Shown piece by piece: positions 7,168 through 16,254 of a stretch of DNA of 40,987 nucleotides. The stretch is from an uncultured Bacteroidales bacterium (GTDB taxonomy: Bacteria > Bacteroidota > Bacteroidia > Bacteroidales > Bacteroidaceae): the NCBI GenBank assembly GCA_947303715.1, contig CAMYYY010000023.1, positions 1-40,987 on the forward strand, given 5' to 3'. The notes below the pieces were generated by a model. It worked only from the letters and a program-made list of their open reading frames with translations. It was not told where the DNA came from and did not search any database. The translations under genes and the position numbers were made by a program. Within the stretch, counting starts at the first letter, position 1; each line of letters begins with the position of its first letter.

Positions 7168-8088
7168 TTAGAAAATCTCTTTCGCTACGTCACGGACGCT
7201 GGGGGTAGCGCCGAGGACGTAGAAATGTATGCGGGGGACACCATGGCGGATGAGCTCGCGGCATTGCGCCGTACACCACTCCACGCCCACGCGGCGTACC
7301 GCCTCGTCGTCCTTGCAGGCGCTGACAGCCTCAGTAAGCTCTACGGGGATATCGACGCTGAACGTCTTGGGCACAGAGGCAAGCTGCGATGCCTTCGTCA
7401 ACGGTTTGATGCCTGGGATGACGGGAATGGTAATACCTGCTGCCCGTGCCCGCTCCACGAAGCGGAAATAGACGGTATTATCGTAGAACAGCTGCGTCAC
7501 GGCATACTGTGCCCCGCCCTCCTGCTTCTTCATCAGCCAATGGAGGTCGCTCTCCATGTTGGGAGCCTCGATGTGCTTCTCAGGGTAGCAGGCTACGCCA
7601 TAGCTGAACGGGCGGACGGTGCCCTGGATGGGCGTGCCATCGTCGAAGAAACCGGCATTGAAGCGGTTTATCTGCTCCTGCAGCTCGGTAGCATGGCTGT
7701 AGCCTCCTGCCACAGGGGTAAACGTCGCCTCGTCGCGCGCCTTGTCGCCCCGCAACACCAGCAAATCGGTAATGCCGAGGAACTGCAGGTCGATGAGGAC
7801 ATACTCCGTCTCCTCGCGGCTGAAACCGCTGCAGAGGATGTGAGGCACCACGCGCAGCCCGTAGTGCGCCTTGATGGCAGCAGCCACAGCTACCGTGCCC
7901 GGACGCTTACGCACCGCCACACGCTCGTAGAGGCCGGGAGCCGTCTCGCGATACACGCGCTCGCTGCGGTGTGTGGTGATGTTGACGTACTGCGGATCAA
8001 ACTCACGCAGCATGTCAATGTCGGCAAACAGCCGCTCAATGCCCATACCCTTCAGCGGGGGCAACACCTCAAACGAAAATCCAGTCAA
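7168..8088 (-). CDS. metF: methylenetetrahydrofolate reductase
   Basis: A 306-residue flavoprotein that reduces 5,10-methylene-THF to 5-methyl-THF for methionine synthesis. It begins with FSFEVLPPLKG, the family's N-terminal motif. It carries VNITTHRSE (substrate-proximal strand), LVLRGDK (flavin site) and VACYPEKH, with a typical TIM-barrel length. Its start at 8088 is the first gene of the leftward run towards holB and ricT, 19 bases from holB. A TAnnTTTG promoter was not recognised in the 290-base gap shared with the GH95 gene. No SAM riboswitch pattern was seen. Confidence 0.95.
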   Translation of the reverse strand: MTGFSFEVLPPLKGMGIERLFADIDMLREFDPQYVNITTHRSERVYRETAPGLYERVAVRKRPGTVAVAAAIKAHYGLRVVPHILCSGFSREETEYVLIDLQFLGITDLLVLRGDKARDEATFTPVAGGYSHATELQEQINRFNAGFFDDGTPIQGTVRPFSYGVACYPEKHIEAPNMESDLHWLMKKQEGGAQYAVTQLFYDNTVYFRFVERARAAGITIPVIPGIKPLTKASQLASVPKTFSVDIPVELTEAVSACKDDEAVRRVGVEWCTAQCRELIRHGVPRIHFYVLGATPSVRDVAKEIF

Positions 8089-8209
8089 CTTTCTCCAATT
8101 TATTATTCGGCTGCGAAGTTACGGACTTTTTTCCGATTTTTAAGCCCTATCGCCAAATTATTTCACATTATTTGTTATTCCCCGCTCCTTTATAGTACGC
8201 TCTTTATCG

Positions 8210-8270
8210 TAGTGCGCTGGCGCGTCAGCGCACTACTCTGAGCCGCCAGAATAGGGGACTGGCGCGTCAG
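8210..8270. repeat. inverted repeat and direct copies of CTGGCGCGTCAG
   Basis: TAGTGCGCTG (8210-8219) and CAGCGCACTA (8226-8235) form a perfect ten-base-pair hairpin around GCGCGT. The core CTGGCGCGTCAG (8217-8228) is repeated exactly at 8259-8270. The first ten bases of its reverse complement also occur in the GH95 coding sequence at 9370-9379. The rest of the metF-GH95 gap (8089-8378) holds promoters but no gene. Confidence 0.75.
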
Positions 8271-8293
8271 AATGAAAAAGGTGCATGAAAAAG

Positions 8294-8325
8294 TTGGCAT
8301 TATTTGAAAATAATGCGTACCTTTG
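8294..8325 (+). promoter_or_regulatory. Bacteroidetes-type promoter for the GH95-M60 pair
   Basis: TTGG at 8294-8297 and TACCTTTG at 8318-8325 are separated by exactly 20 bases, matching the Bacteroidetes -33/-7 consensus. Two further -7-like boxes, TATCTTTG (8350-8357) and TACCTTTG (8367-8374), lie closer to the ATG at 8379 but lack well-spaced -33 boxes. Confidence 0.7.
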
Positions 8326-8378
8326 CAACGTGAGTAATTAATCCCGCTGTATCTTTGCGCCCTAAATACCTTTGAACG

Positions 8379-10934
8379 ATGAAAAAGACTCTTCCCCTAT
8401 TGCTTCTGACGGCCCTCTGCGCCTGCACGCCTGCTGTCAAAACGGCTCGTGGCGAGGCAGCTCCTGCCGAAAAACTGACGCTGTGGTACACCTACCCTGC
8501 CAAGGACTGGATGAACGAAGCGCTTCCGCTGGGCAACGGGCAGTTCGGCATCACGTTCTACGGGGGCGTTGAAACAGAGGAGATTCAGTTCAACGACAAG
8601 ACGCTTTGGACGGGCACCAGCGGAGATCCTGTGGGTGCCGGCAGCGGCTATGGCAGCTATCGCAACTTCGGAAGTCTGTTCATTACATCAATAAGTCAAC
8701 AAGTCAACAAGTCAACAAGTCAACAGGCAGAGGATTATCGTCGTTCGCTGGATATACAAAATGCCGTGGGGCAGGTGACATACACGCTGGACGGGGTGGA
8801 CTACGAGCGGGAATACTTCGTCTCCTACCCTGCCCAGGCAGCTGTCATGCGGCTGAAAGCCTCTGGCAAAGGTAACATTAATGTGGTGCTGAGCGTAAAG
8901 GATGCAAACAGCAGGGACTATCCGGCCCAGGCATCGGGCATCCAATATGCGGAGGAAGGCATCAGTTTCAGCGGTAAGCTGGATTTACTCAACTATTATT
9001 TCCGCCTGGGCGTCAAGCCTCGCGGCAGGAAGGCGAAGGTCGAGGTCACAGAGGAGGGACTGCGCATCACGGGAGCCGACGAACTGATGATTGTCATGCG
9101 CGGCAATACGAATTTCTCGGAACGCGACAACAGCTACATCTACGATGCCCATCTGCTGCCCGACAGCATCGACGGCATCGTCCGGCACGCTCTCGCCCAG
9201 CCCTACAAGCAGCTTAGAGACGAGCACGTGAGGGACTACCGCAGCCTCTTCGACCGTTGCCGCCTCACCCTCACCCCCGACAACGCCAACATTCTCCCGA
9301 CGAACGAGCTGATAAGGGTGTATAATGGGAGACCCACCCCCAACCCCTCCCATGGAGGGAGGGGAGAGGCTGACGCGCCTGGTCTCGAACGAAGTGAGGC
9401 TCTCCCCCTCACGGGGGAGCGGGGAGAGGGTCTTTATCCTCTCTTCCTCGAGGAACTGTACTTTGCCTTTGGACGTTACCTGATGATCAGCAGCGCACGA
9501 GACATCGGACTGCCTAGCAACTTGCAGGGCATCTGGAACAACTCCAACCGCCCGGCATGGAATAGCGACATTCATTCCAACATCAACGTGCAGATGAACT
9601 ACTGGCCTGCGGAAGTCACCAACCTCAGCGAACTCCACATGACCTTCATCGACTACGTTTATAACGAGGCCATCGGACGCTCGAAGGCCGACGGCGAGGA
9701 CACCCAATGGCAGAAGAACGTCTATCACTACCTCTCCACTACCGGACATGACGGAGGCGAGACGCAGGCTCGGGGCGGATGGTTCCTCTCCACGGAAAAC
9801 AACATCTTCGGGCGCTGCTCACGCTGGACGGGACAGAATTACGCCGTTGCCAACGCCTGGTACTGCATGCACCTTTGGCAGCACTACCTCTACACGCTCG
9901 ACAAGGACTACCTCCGCGAAAAGGCGCTTCCCGTCATGCTCTCTGCCGTGGAGTTCTGGAAGAACCGCCTGGTGCGCGACGAGAGCGACGGCACGTGGGT
10001 ATGCCCCTACGAGTTCAGCCCCGAACACGGCCCTGTAGGAGCCGTTACCGCCCATGCCCAGCAGCTGGTTTATACGCTCTTTGAGAATACGTTAACAGCA
10101 TGTATGGAGTTGCAGGAGTTCAGGAGTTCAGGAGTGGCAGACAATACTTCTTCACCCGGTACTCAGCATACAGGACAATCGTCTGAACTCCCTATAACTC
10201 CTGAACTCCTGAACTCCCTAAAAGACTACCTTGCTCACCTTGACAACGGCCTGCACACGGAGATTGTTCCCCGTGCCAACAACGAACGTCTGCTCCGCGA
10301 ATGGAAGGACGTCAGCCAGCAGGATGCCGGCGAATGGCCTCATCACCGCCACCTCTCGCACCTTATCGGACTCTATCCAGGCACCCAGATCAACCCCACC
10401 GACTGCGACAGCATCTATCAGGCAGCCCTCCGCTCGCTCCGCTGGCGCGGTCCGAAAGCCACAGGCTGGGCCATGGGCTGGAAGGTGAACCTCTGGGCAC
10501 GCGCCAAGGATGCCGACATGGCGCACAACCTCGTCCACAACGCCCTGGCACCAGCAAGCCTGGGACGCACCGACTACAACGGCAACGGTGCTGGTGTCTA
10601 CGACAACCTCTTCGACGCCCACCCGCCCTATCAGATTGACGGCAACTTCGGCGTCACAGCAGGCATCGCCGAGATGCTCATGCAGAGCCACGCCGGCTAC
10701 ATCGACCTCCTCCCCGCCCTACCCGATTGCTGGAAAGAGGGCAGCATCCACGGACTCAAGGCTCAGGGCGGCTTTACCGTCGATATCGACTGGGCTGAAG
10801 GCAAGCTCACCCAGGCCGTCATCATCTCACCTTTCGGAGGCCCTGTTACCGTTAAATATGGCGACAAGCAGACAACCTTCGACACCCAACCCGCTAAAAG
10901 CTATACTTTTGATAACACGTTAACTAATCACTAA
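8379..10934 (+). CDS. GH95 alpha-L-fucosidase lipoprotein with three in-frame repeat insertions
   Basis: An 851-residue exported glycosidase. Lipobox LCAC gives a lipidated Cys at about residue 15, so it is probably anchored in the outer membrane. Family GH95 is clear. The start is [21 protein letters not shown]401 and N403 lie in [14 protein letters not shown]549 in EFSPEHGP and D754 in YQIDGNFG, matching the catalytic Asn, Glu and Asp positions known from bifidobacterial AfcA. GH95 enzymes typically release alpha-1,2-fucose by inversion; some act on alpha-L-galactose. Three low-complexity segments (about residues 105-116, 318-352 and 578-614) are encoded by palindromic repeats and break otherwise conserved sequence. 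The catalytic residues are spared. The M60 protease gene follows after five bases. Confidence 0.93.
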   Translation: MKKTLPLLLLTALCACTPAVKTARGEAAPAEKLTLWYTYPAKDWMNEALPLGNGQFGITFYGGVETEEIQFNDKTLWTGTSGDPVGAGSGYGSYRNFGSLFITSISQQVNKSTSQQAEDYRRSLDIQNAVGQVTYTLDGVDYEREYFVSYPAQAAVMRLKASGKGNINVVLSVKDANSRDYPAQASGIQYAEEGISFSGKLDLLNYYFRLGVKPRGRKAKVEVTEEGLRITGADELMIVMRGNTNFSERDNSYIYDAHLLPDSIDGIVRHALAQPYKQLRDEHVRDYRSLFDRCRLTLTPDNANILPTNELIRVYNGRPTPNPSHGGRGEADAPGLERSEALPLTGERGEGLYPLFLEELYFAFGRYLMISSARDIGLPSNLQGIWNNSNRPAWNSDIHSNINVQMNYWPAEVTNLSELHMTFIDYVYNEAIGRSKADGEDTQWQKNVYHYLSTTGHDGGETQARGGWFLSTENNIFGRCSRWTGQNYAVANAWYCMHLWQHYLYTLDKDYLREKALPVMLSAVEFWKNRLVRDESDGTWVCPYEFSPEHGPVGAVTAHAQQLVYTLFENTLTACMELQEFRSSGVADNTSSPGTQHTGQSSELPITPELLNSLKDYLAHLDNGLHTEIVPRANNERLLREWKDVSQQDAGEWPHHRHLSHLIGLYPGTQINPTDCDSIYQAALRSLRWRGPKATGWAMGWKVNLWARAKDADMAHNLVHNALAPASLGRTDYNGNGAGVYDNLFDAHPPYQIDGNFGVTAGIAEMLMQSHAGYIDLLPALPDCWKEGSIHGLKAQGGFTVDIDWAEGKLTQAVIISPFGGPVTVKYGDKQTTFDTQPAKSYTFDNTLTNH
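8691..8725. repeat. in-frame AAGTCAAC tract in GH95 (insertion 1)
   Basis: Four copies of the eight-base unit AAGTCAAC encode the repeated residues STSQQVNK. It is the reverse complement of the TTGACTTG tract in and after holB. It lies where GH95 proteins normally have a short loop before the conserved DYRR segment. Confidence 0.85.
9330..9434. repeat. in-frame GC-rich palindromic element in GH95 (insertion 2)
   Basis: It contains CCCCTCCCATGGAGGGAGGGG-like and CTCCCCCTCACGGGGGAG hairpins, flanking the CTGACGCGCC motif seen in the upstream intergenic repeat. It adds about 35 residues rich in Pro, Gly and Glu (318-352) just before the conserved [16 protein letters not shown] segment. Confidence 0.8.
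10110..10220. repeat. in-frame inverted GGAGTTCA element in GH95 (insertion 3)
   Basis: The left arm has GGAGTTCAGGAGTTCAGGAG (10116-10135). The right arm has ACTCCTGAACTCCTGAACTC near 10197-10216, its near-exact reverse complement, enclosing about 60 bases. It encodes residues about 578-614 without breaking the frame. Confidence 0.85.
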
Positions 10935-10939
10935 TCACC

Positions 10940-13900
10940 ATGAAGAAGACTCTCACCATCCTATTACTATTCTGCCTTTCCACCACGTTGCTTACCGCAG
11001 GCATCGTGAACAACGGCATCTATCGCATCGTCTGCGCCGGTAACAGCAAAGTCGTTACCGAGGATGTCCAAACGGGTAAGCTCTATTGCGCCGACAAAGG
11101 CTCAGACAGCACCTTCGAACAACTATGGCGAATCACCAACACGAGCGGTGACAGCTACTCGATGCAGAACCTGCTCACCTCGCGCTTCATCCAAGCTGAC
11201 GGCTCTGGGCAGTTCTACACGGGCAAGTCGGCTGCCGGCATCTTCATCACGCAGAACGCCGCAGTCAGCTCGTTCCTCAATATCTACGTCAACAACGGCT
11301 ACAAATACTGGAACTATCAGGGCGGCACAGGAAGACTAGTCACCTGGAGCGCCTGCACCGGCGACAGCGATGCCCAGAACAACCGCAGCGCCTGGAAACT
11401 GGTGTCTGTGAACGTTGATGAAGATCTGCTGGCTATCGCCCAGAAACAGTTCAACGAGACGAATGATATCATCGAGAACGCCTCCGTCTATGCCGCCAAC
11501 GTCCGAAAGTTCTTCACCGACGACAGCGCCGAGGAACTGGCAGCACCCTACGCCACCATGAGCGAAAGCGAGCTGCGCGGAGCCCTCGACGGTCAGCTGC
11601 CGACAACCCTCATCGATTATGCCGTCCGCCTTGCCGCCGACCAATGGAGCAGCAAGTGGGAGAAGTCCTTCCGCTTCGGCACCTACAAAGCCTACGGCGA
11701 CCCCGACTATTGGTCAAGCGCTATGGCTAACGGCGTTCACGGCTACCTGAACAACCCCACCGGCATCCGCATCGACAACGGGGAACTGCTCTTCGTCTTT
11801 GTGGGCGACAACATCCCCTCGAACTCCACGCTGGAAGTGGAACTGCTGTCAGGCACCTCCAGCGTCTCGGGCACACGGACAAAACTCAAGAAGGGACTGA
11901 ACGTCATTTCCTCAGGCCGCAACGACCAGGCGGTCTTCATGCGCTATACCGCCGGCACCCGATTGAACAACGACCTCACGCTGGCTGACTTCCCCGACCT
12001 GCGCGTCAATATCCAAGGCGGCACGGTGAACGGTTATTGGGACATCGCCAAGCACACCAATGCTGATTGGAAGGAGATGACTGCCGACCCCAACCTCTTC
12101 TCTGGCTTTGCCATTCAGGTGAAGGGACGACACGTGCTGTGGAACATGAACAGTAAGCTCGTTCGCAAGTATGTCCCCGACCATATCGAAGAATCCATTA
12201 GCGTGTGGGACAGCATCCAAATCTGGGAGTGCCGCCAGATGGGACTCGAGGATGCAGTCCCCGCCAAACATGACTTCCTGCTTAACTGTGTCTCCGTTAC
12301 GGGCGACAACTATATGTATGCTTCCGGCAGCCACACCGCCTACAACGAATCGACGCTCAGCAGCATCCTCTACTTCACCAACTATCGCGACGGCGCCGGT
12401 GGTGCCTATTGGGGTCCTGCCCACGAAACGGGGCACAACAACCAATACCTCATCACCTTCCCCGGAGGCACGGAGGTGTCGAACAACATGTTCTCCAACA
12501 TCGTCACCTATAGCGGCGGCAAGGGCACCTCGCGTGGCGTGGGCGTCCGTGATGGTGTCTGCAAGGACTTCGGTAAGAGCTGGTTCGACCGCGACATTTG
12601 GCAGCAGACACGCATGTACTATCAGCTCTACCTCTACTTCTACGAACTGGGCAAGGACAAGGAATTCCTCCCCAACCTCTTCAAGGCCCTACGTGCAGAT
12701 CCCATGGTGAGCCACAATGCCTCCAACATCAGCGGACAGGACAGCTGGCTGAAGTTTGCCCTCAAGTGCTGCCAAGTAGCCAATGCCGACCTCTCGGAAT
12801 TCTTTGAGAGCTACGGATTCTTTGTCCCCGTCAGCAACCGTTTCGTGGAGGACTACAGCAACTCCTACGTTACCATGACGGAGAAGACGGCTCAGCAGTT
12901 CCGCGAGAAGATGCAGGCTTTCGAAAAGAAGCTCGGCAACCTCGTCTATGTGGAAGACCGCATCTACGCCGCCTATGGCCGTGCACCCTGGGGCAGCCCC
13001 GACAAGCTGCGCATCGACTACAGCAACGAGTGGCCTGTCGGCAAGATGGGCGATGTGGGGCAGTATCTCGACTACGAGGACGAAACACTTGTACCCTCGG
13101 GCTACACCTACACCCGCAAGGGACAGAAACTCACCATCAATCATACCAATGGCAAGGGGGCTGTGGGTTTCAAAGTCTATGACGAGAACGGTACCCTCAG
13201 CGCTATTGCCAATACCTACAACATCACGCTTCCGCAGTCGCTCGACGGCAAGAAAATCCGCGTCGTGGCTGCCGCTCCTGTGGGCAACAACGATGCCGAA
13301 ATCCTCTCCTCTGCCATCGCCGGCACAGAGGCCGAGCAGTTGGAGGCGCTGAAAAGCTCCCTCAATACCGCCAAGACCTACTTGGCCATGACTGACTCAG
13401 CCAATGCCGTAGTGGGCTGGTTCGTCGGTTCGGCATTGGAGCCCCTGCAAGCCGTCTATGACCAAGCTAAAGCCGCAATGGATGGCGCCGACCAGACGAT
13501 GCACACCTACGGCGAATGGTCGTTGGTGGTTGACGATGCCGTCTATGACCTGCTCCAAAACGCCGAAGCCCGCGTCGCCCTGCGCCCCCACAATATCTAC
13601 GCCCTTTACCTCAGCGGCTACAGCAACTACTGCGCCGCCAACCTCTCAGGAGGCTTGAAGGGCAACATGCTCGACCCCACTACCAACCTCGGCAAGCAAT
13701 GGATGTTCGTCCCTACCGTCGCCGAGGACACCTATTATATTCAAAACGTCGAGAGCGGACTCTACATCTCCTATATCGCCTCGGGCAAACGTATCAAAGC
13801 CGAAGCCGAAAACACGGAGAGCGCCCTGCTCTTCACCCTTATGGAGAACGCCCCAGGCAAGTACGCCCTATATAATTATAAGGAGAGCCTCTACATGGGC

Positions 13901-14836
13901 TACGCCAGCAACAAGGACATCGTGGGCAACACCAGCGAAAGCTCCTCGCTTTGGGTGATTAAACTGGTGGAGGACAACTATTCCGATGCCCTCCTCGAAC
14001 GGGCCAAGAAGGATTTGGCAGAGGCGGAACGCATTCTGGCTGAAGTGTTGGATCCTGAGGTCAATTGCATTTGTGTGGCTGGGACCGTCGTTCCGCTGAC
14101 AGAGACGTTCGAGGAGGACGTCCTCACCCTCTATGGCTTTGTCGGTGAAGTGAATAGTGCACTCTATCTGGGAGACTTCGAAGCCCTTGAAAAGCTTCTG
14201 CCCCAGCTCGAAGCCGCCATTGCTGCCGTCAGGGATGCCTACCTCACCAAGCAAGAGATGCCAGAAATGAGTTATTGGGAAAGACCGGGTTTACTAATAG
14301 CAAATTGTTATTTTATTCAAAACCTAAAGACTCGAAAATATTGTCTTCTTGATAATGGTACAGGACGTTACGCTGGTAATATTCGTACGGATGATCTAGA
14401 AGGTGAATTAGCAGATCTTTATCCCTATATGTTTTACTTCCAAAAAGACGGTGAAAATGAATACTGGATTTCTAATGCTGTGACGATTTCCCCTGCTGCC
14501 ATCAATAATAGCTACATTGATATCAGCGGAGAAAAAGAGCCTACCACCTTTTCTCTGACGTTCAACAATGACTCTACCGGTTTCATAATCGCTAACGGTG
14601 ACAACTATTGGACAACGCAGACGTCTGGCCAAATGTATGCCCAAATTCGCAAGACACCGACAGAATGGCGGTTCGTTCGTGCATCACAACTAAAAATAGA
14701 AGGTTTCGGCATTTCGTATCCTACTCACTTGGAGGAAACAGACAAGATTCCCCTCTTCGACCTCTCAGGGCGGCGTGTCGAGAATCCTACAGGAGGTCTT
14801 TACATTCAAAACGGCAAGAAAGTTTACATCAAATAG
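10940..14836 (+). CDS. secreted M60-family (mucin-type) metallopeptidase with RICIN-like modules
   Basis: A 1298-residue exported protein with a type I signal peptide (cleavage after about LLTA, residue 20). The M60 signature HExGH(x12)E is exact: H495-ETG-H499 in GPAHETGHNNQ, with E512 in GGTEVSNNMFSN. M60 enzymes cut glycosylated mucin-type proteins. Flanking modules look like RICIN/beta-trefoil folds: residues about 22-155, 895-1025 and about 1115-1250. An Ig-like and a FIVAR-like region lie between (about 700-890). The end (FDLSGRRVENPTGGLYIQNGKKVYIK in overlapping parts) resembles Prevotella short sorting tails. It starts five bases after the fucosidase gene, which suggests joint attack on fucosylated mucin. 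The last 190 residues are encoded by clearly more A/T-rich DNA. Confidence 0.92.
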   Translation: MKKTLTILLLFCLSTTLLTAGIVNNGIYRIVCAGNSKVVTEDVQTGKLYCADKGSDSTFEQLWRITNTSGDSYSMQNLLTSRFIQADGSGQFYTGKSAAGIFITQNAAVSSFLNIYVNNGYKYWNYQGGTGRLVTWSACTGDSDAQNNRSAWKLVSVNVDEDLLAIAQKQFNETNDIIENASVYAANVRKFFTDDSAEELAAPYATMSESELRGALDGQLPTTLIDYAVRLAADQWSSKWEKSFRFGTYKAYGDPDYWSSAMANGVHGYLNNPTGIRIDNGELLFVFVGDNIPSNSTLEVELLSGTSSVSGTRTKLKKGLNVISSGRNDQAVFMRYTAGTRLNNDLTLADFPDLRVNIQGGTVNGYWDIAKHTNADWKEMTADPNLFSGFAIQVKGRHVLWNMNSKLVRKYVPDHIEESISVWDSIQIWECRQMGLEDAVPAKHDFLLNCVSVTGDNYMYASGSHTAYNESTLSSILYFTNYRDGAGGAYWGPAHETGHNNQYLITFPGGTEVSNNMFSNIVTYSGGKGTSRGVGVRDGVCKDFGKSWFDRDIWQQTRMYYQLYLYFYELGKDKEFLPNLFKALRADPMVSHNASNISGQDSWLKFALKCCQVANADLSEFFESYGFFVPVSNRFVEDYSNSYVTMTEKTAQQFREKMQAFEKKLGNLVYVEDRIYAAYGRAPWGSPDKLRIDYSNEWPVGKMGDVGQYLDYEDETLVPSGYTYTRKGQKLTINHTNGKGAVGFKVYDENGTLSAIANTYNITLPQSLDGKKIRVVAAAPVGNNDAEILSSAIAGTEAEQLEALKSSLNTAKTYLAMTDSANAVVGWFVGSALEPLQAVYDQAKAAMDGADQTMHTYGEWSLVVDDAVYDLLQNAEARVALRPHNIYALYLSGYSNYCAANLSGGLKGNMLDPTTNLGKQWMFVPTVAEDTYYIQNVESGLYISYIASGKRIKAEAENTESALLFTLMENAPGKYALYNYKESLYMGYASNKDIVGNTSESSSLWVIKLVEDNYSDALLERAKKDLAEAERILAEVLDPEVNCICVAGTVVPLTETFEEDVLTLYGFVGEVNSALYLGDFEALEKLLPQLEAAIAAVRDAYLTKQEMPEMSYWERPGLLIANCYFIQNLKTRKYCLLDNGTGRYAGNIRTDDLEGELADLYPYMFYFQKDGENEYWISNAVTISPAAINNSYIDISGEKEPTTFSLTFNNDSTGFIIANGDNYWTTQTSGQMYAQIRKTPTEWRFVRASQLKIEGFGISYPTHLEETDKIPLFDLSGRRVENPTGGLYIQNGKKVYIK

Positions 14837-14851
14837 AAAGCAAAGGGCGGC

Positions 14852-14942
14852 GCTCTCAGAATCAAACGCTGTGACGATAGAATCAAACGCTGAGAAATTA
14901 GAATCAAACGCTGAGAAATTAGAATCAAATGCTGAGAGCACA
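14852..14942. repeat. four-copy 21-base tandem array bounded by inverted arms
   Basis: Four copies of a 21-base unit beginning GAATCAAACGCTGAG lie at 14859, 14880, 14901 and 14922. Copies two and three are identical. The eight-base arms GCTCTCAG (14852-14859) and CTGAGAGC (14932-14939) are perfect inverse complements and could close the array into a loop. It begins 15 bases after the M60 stop and ends 35 bases before hflX. It has no unique spacers, so it is not CRISPR. Confidence 0.85.
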
Positions 14943-14976
14943 GCCCAAGCAAATAAACAACTAACAAAAAGAACGA

Positions 14977-16227
14977 TTGAAAGAATTTGTAATATCCGAA
15001 GCGCAAACCGAGTTGGCGGTACTGGTGGGCCTCATTACCCCCGAGCAGAACGAGCAGAAAACCAACGAGTACCTCGACGAACTAGAGTTCCTGGCTGATA
15101 CTGCCGGAGCCCAAACGGTGAAACGTTTCACCCAGAAGGTGGGTGGCGCCAGCAGCGTCACTTATATCGGTAGCGGCAAGCTGGAGGAAATCAAGCAATA
15201 CTTGCAAGCCCGCATCGACAACGACGAAGAGCCTGTGGGTATGGTCATCTTCGACGACGAACTCTCTGCCAAGCAGCTCCGCAACATCGAGCAGGCACTA
15301 CACGTGAAGATTCTCGACCGTACCAGCCTCATCCTCGACATCTTCGCCATGCGTGCCCGTACCGCCGAAGCCAAGACGCAGGTGGAGCTAGCGCAATACA
15401 AGTACATGCTGCCCCGTCTGCAACGCCTCTGGACGCACCTCGAACGTCAGGGTGGCGGCTCAGGCGCAGGAGGCGGTAAGGGTTCAGTAGGGCTTCGAGG
15501 CCCGGGTGAGACACAGCTGGAGATGGACCGCCGTATCATCCTTAACCGCATGTCGTTGCTCAAGCGTCAGCTGGCAGATATTGACCGTCAGAAGGCTACC
15601 CAGCGCAAGAATCGTGGGCGGCTCATCCGCGTTGCCCTCGTCGGCTACACCAACGTCGGCAAATCAACCCTCATGAACCTGCTTGCCAAGAGCGAGGTAT
15701 TTGCAGAAAATAAGTTGTTTGCTACGCTCGACACTACCGTGCGCAAGGTTATCATCGAGAATCTGCCCTTCCTCCTGAGCGATACCGTAGGCTTCATCCG
15801 CAAGCTGCCTACGGATTTAGTAGATTCTTTCAAAAGTACCCTCGACGAGGTGCGCGAAGCCGATTTGCTGGTGCATGTGGTGGATGTCTCGCACCCTGAT
15901 TTCGAGGAGCAGATTCGCGTAGTGGGTACCACGTTAGCCGACCTCGGCTGTGCCGAAAAGCCCAGCATTACCGTCTTCAACAAGATGGATGCCTACACGT
16001 TTACGCCCAAAGCTCCCGACGACCTCACTCCCCGCACGAAGGAGAACATCACCCTCGACGAGCTCCGCACTACATGGATGGCTCGCATGGGCGACGACTG
16101 CATCTTCATCTCTGCCGCCCAGAAACAGAACATCGATGCCCTGAAGACCCTCCTATATAATAAGGTACGCGCCCTCCACGTCCAGAAATATCCTTATAAC
16201 GATTTCCTTTATCCCATCGAAGAATAG
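14977..16227 (+). CDS. hflX: ribosome-associated GTPase HflX (TTG start)
   Basis: A 416-residue HflX GTPase that binds the large ribosomal subunit and rescues or recycles stalled ribosomes. The HflX N-terminal domain covers about residues 1-190 (YIGSGKLEEI, ILDIFAMRARTAEAKTQVELAQ, GPGETQLE). The G domain follows with G1 GYTNVGKST, G3 DTVGF and G4 NKMD. An in-frame TAA at 14962 means the only start giving the full N-terminus is TTG at 14977. The next in-frame ATG lies far inside the domain. A class I fumarase gene follows after 27 bases and may be cotranscribed. Confidence 0.95.
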   Translation: MKEFVISEAQTELAVLVGLITPEQNEQKTNEYLDELEFLADTAGAQTVKRFTQKVGGASSVTYIGSGKLEEIKQYLQARIDNDEEPVGMVIFDDELSAKQLRNIEQALHVKILDRTSLILDIFAMRARTAEAKTQVELAQYKYMLPRLQRLWTHLERQGGGSGAGGGKGSVGLRGPGETQLEMDRRIILNRMSLLKRQLADIDRQKATQRKNRGRLIRVALVGYTNVGKSTLMNLLAKSEVFAENKLFATLDTTVRKVIIENLPFLLSDTVGFIRKLPTDLVDSFKSTLDEVREADLLVHVVDVSHPDFEEQIRVVGTTLADLGCAEKPSITVFNKMDAYTFTPKAPDDLTPRTKENITLDELRTTWMARMGDDCIFISAAQKQNIDALKTLLYNKVRALHVQKYPYNDFLYPIEE

Positions 16228-16254
16228 TATTCATTTAATTATAAAATAATTGTT

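Noticed and set aside
14859..14942. CRISPR-like array
   Set aside because: The 21-base units are directly tandem with no unique spacers and no cas genes nearby.
14775..15098. Frame reading ESNAEKLESNAEKLESNAE across the tandem array
   Set aside because: It overlaps the M60 C-terminus and hflX in other frames. The repeat pattern simply reflects the 21-base DNA unit.
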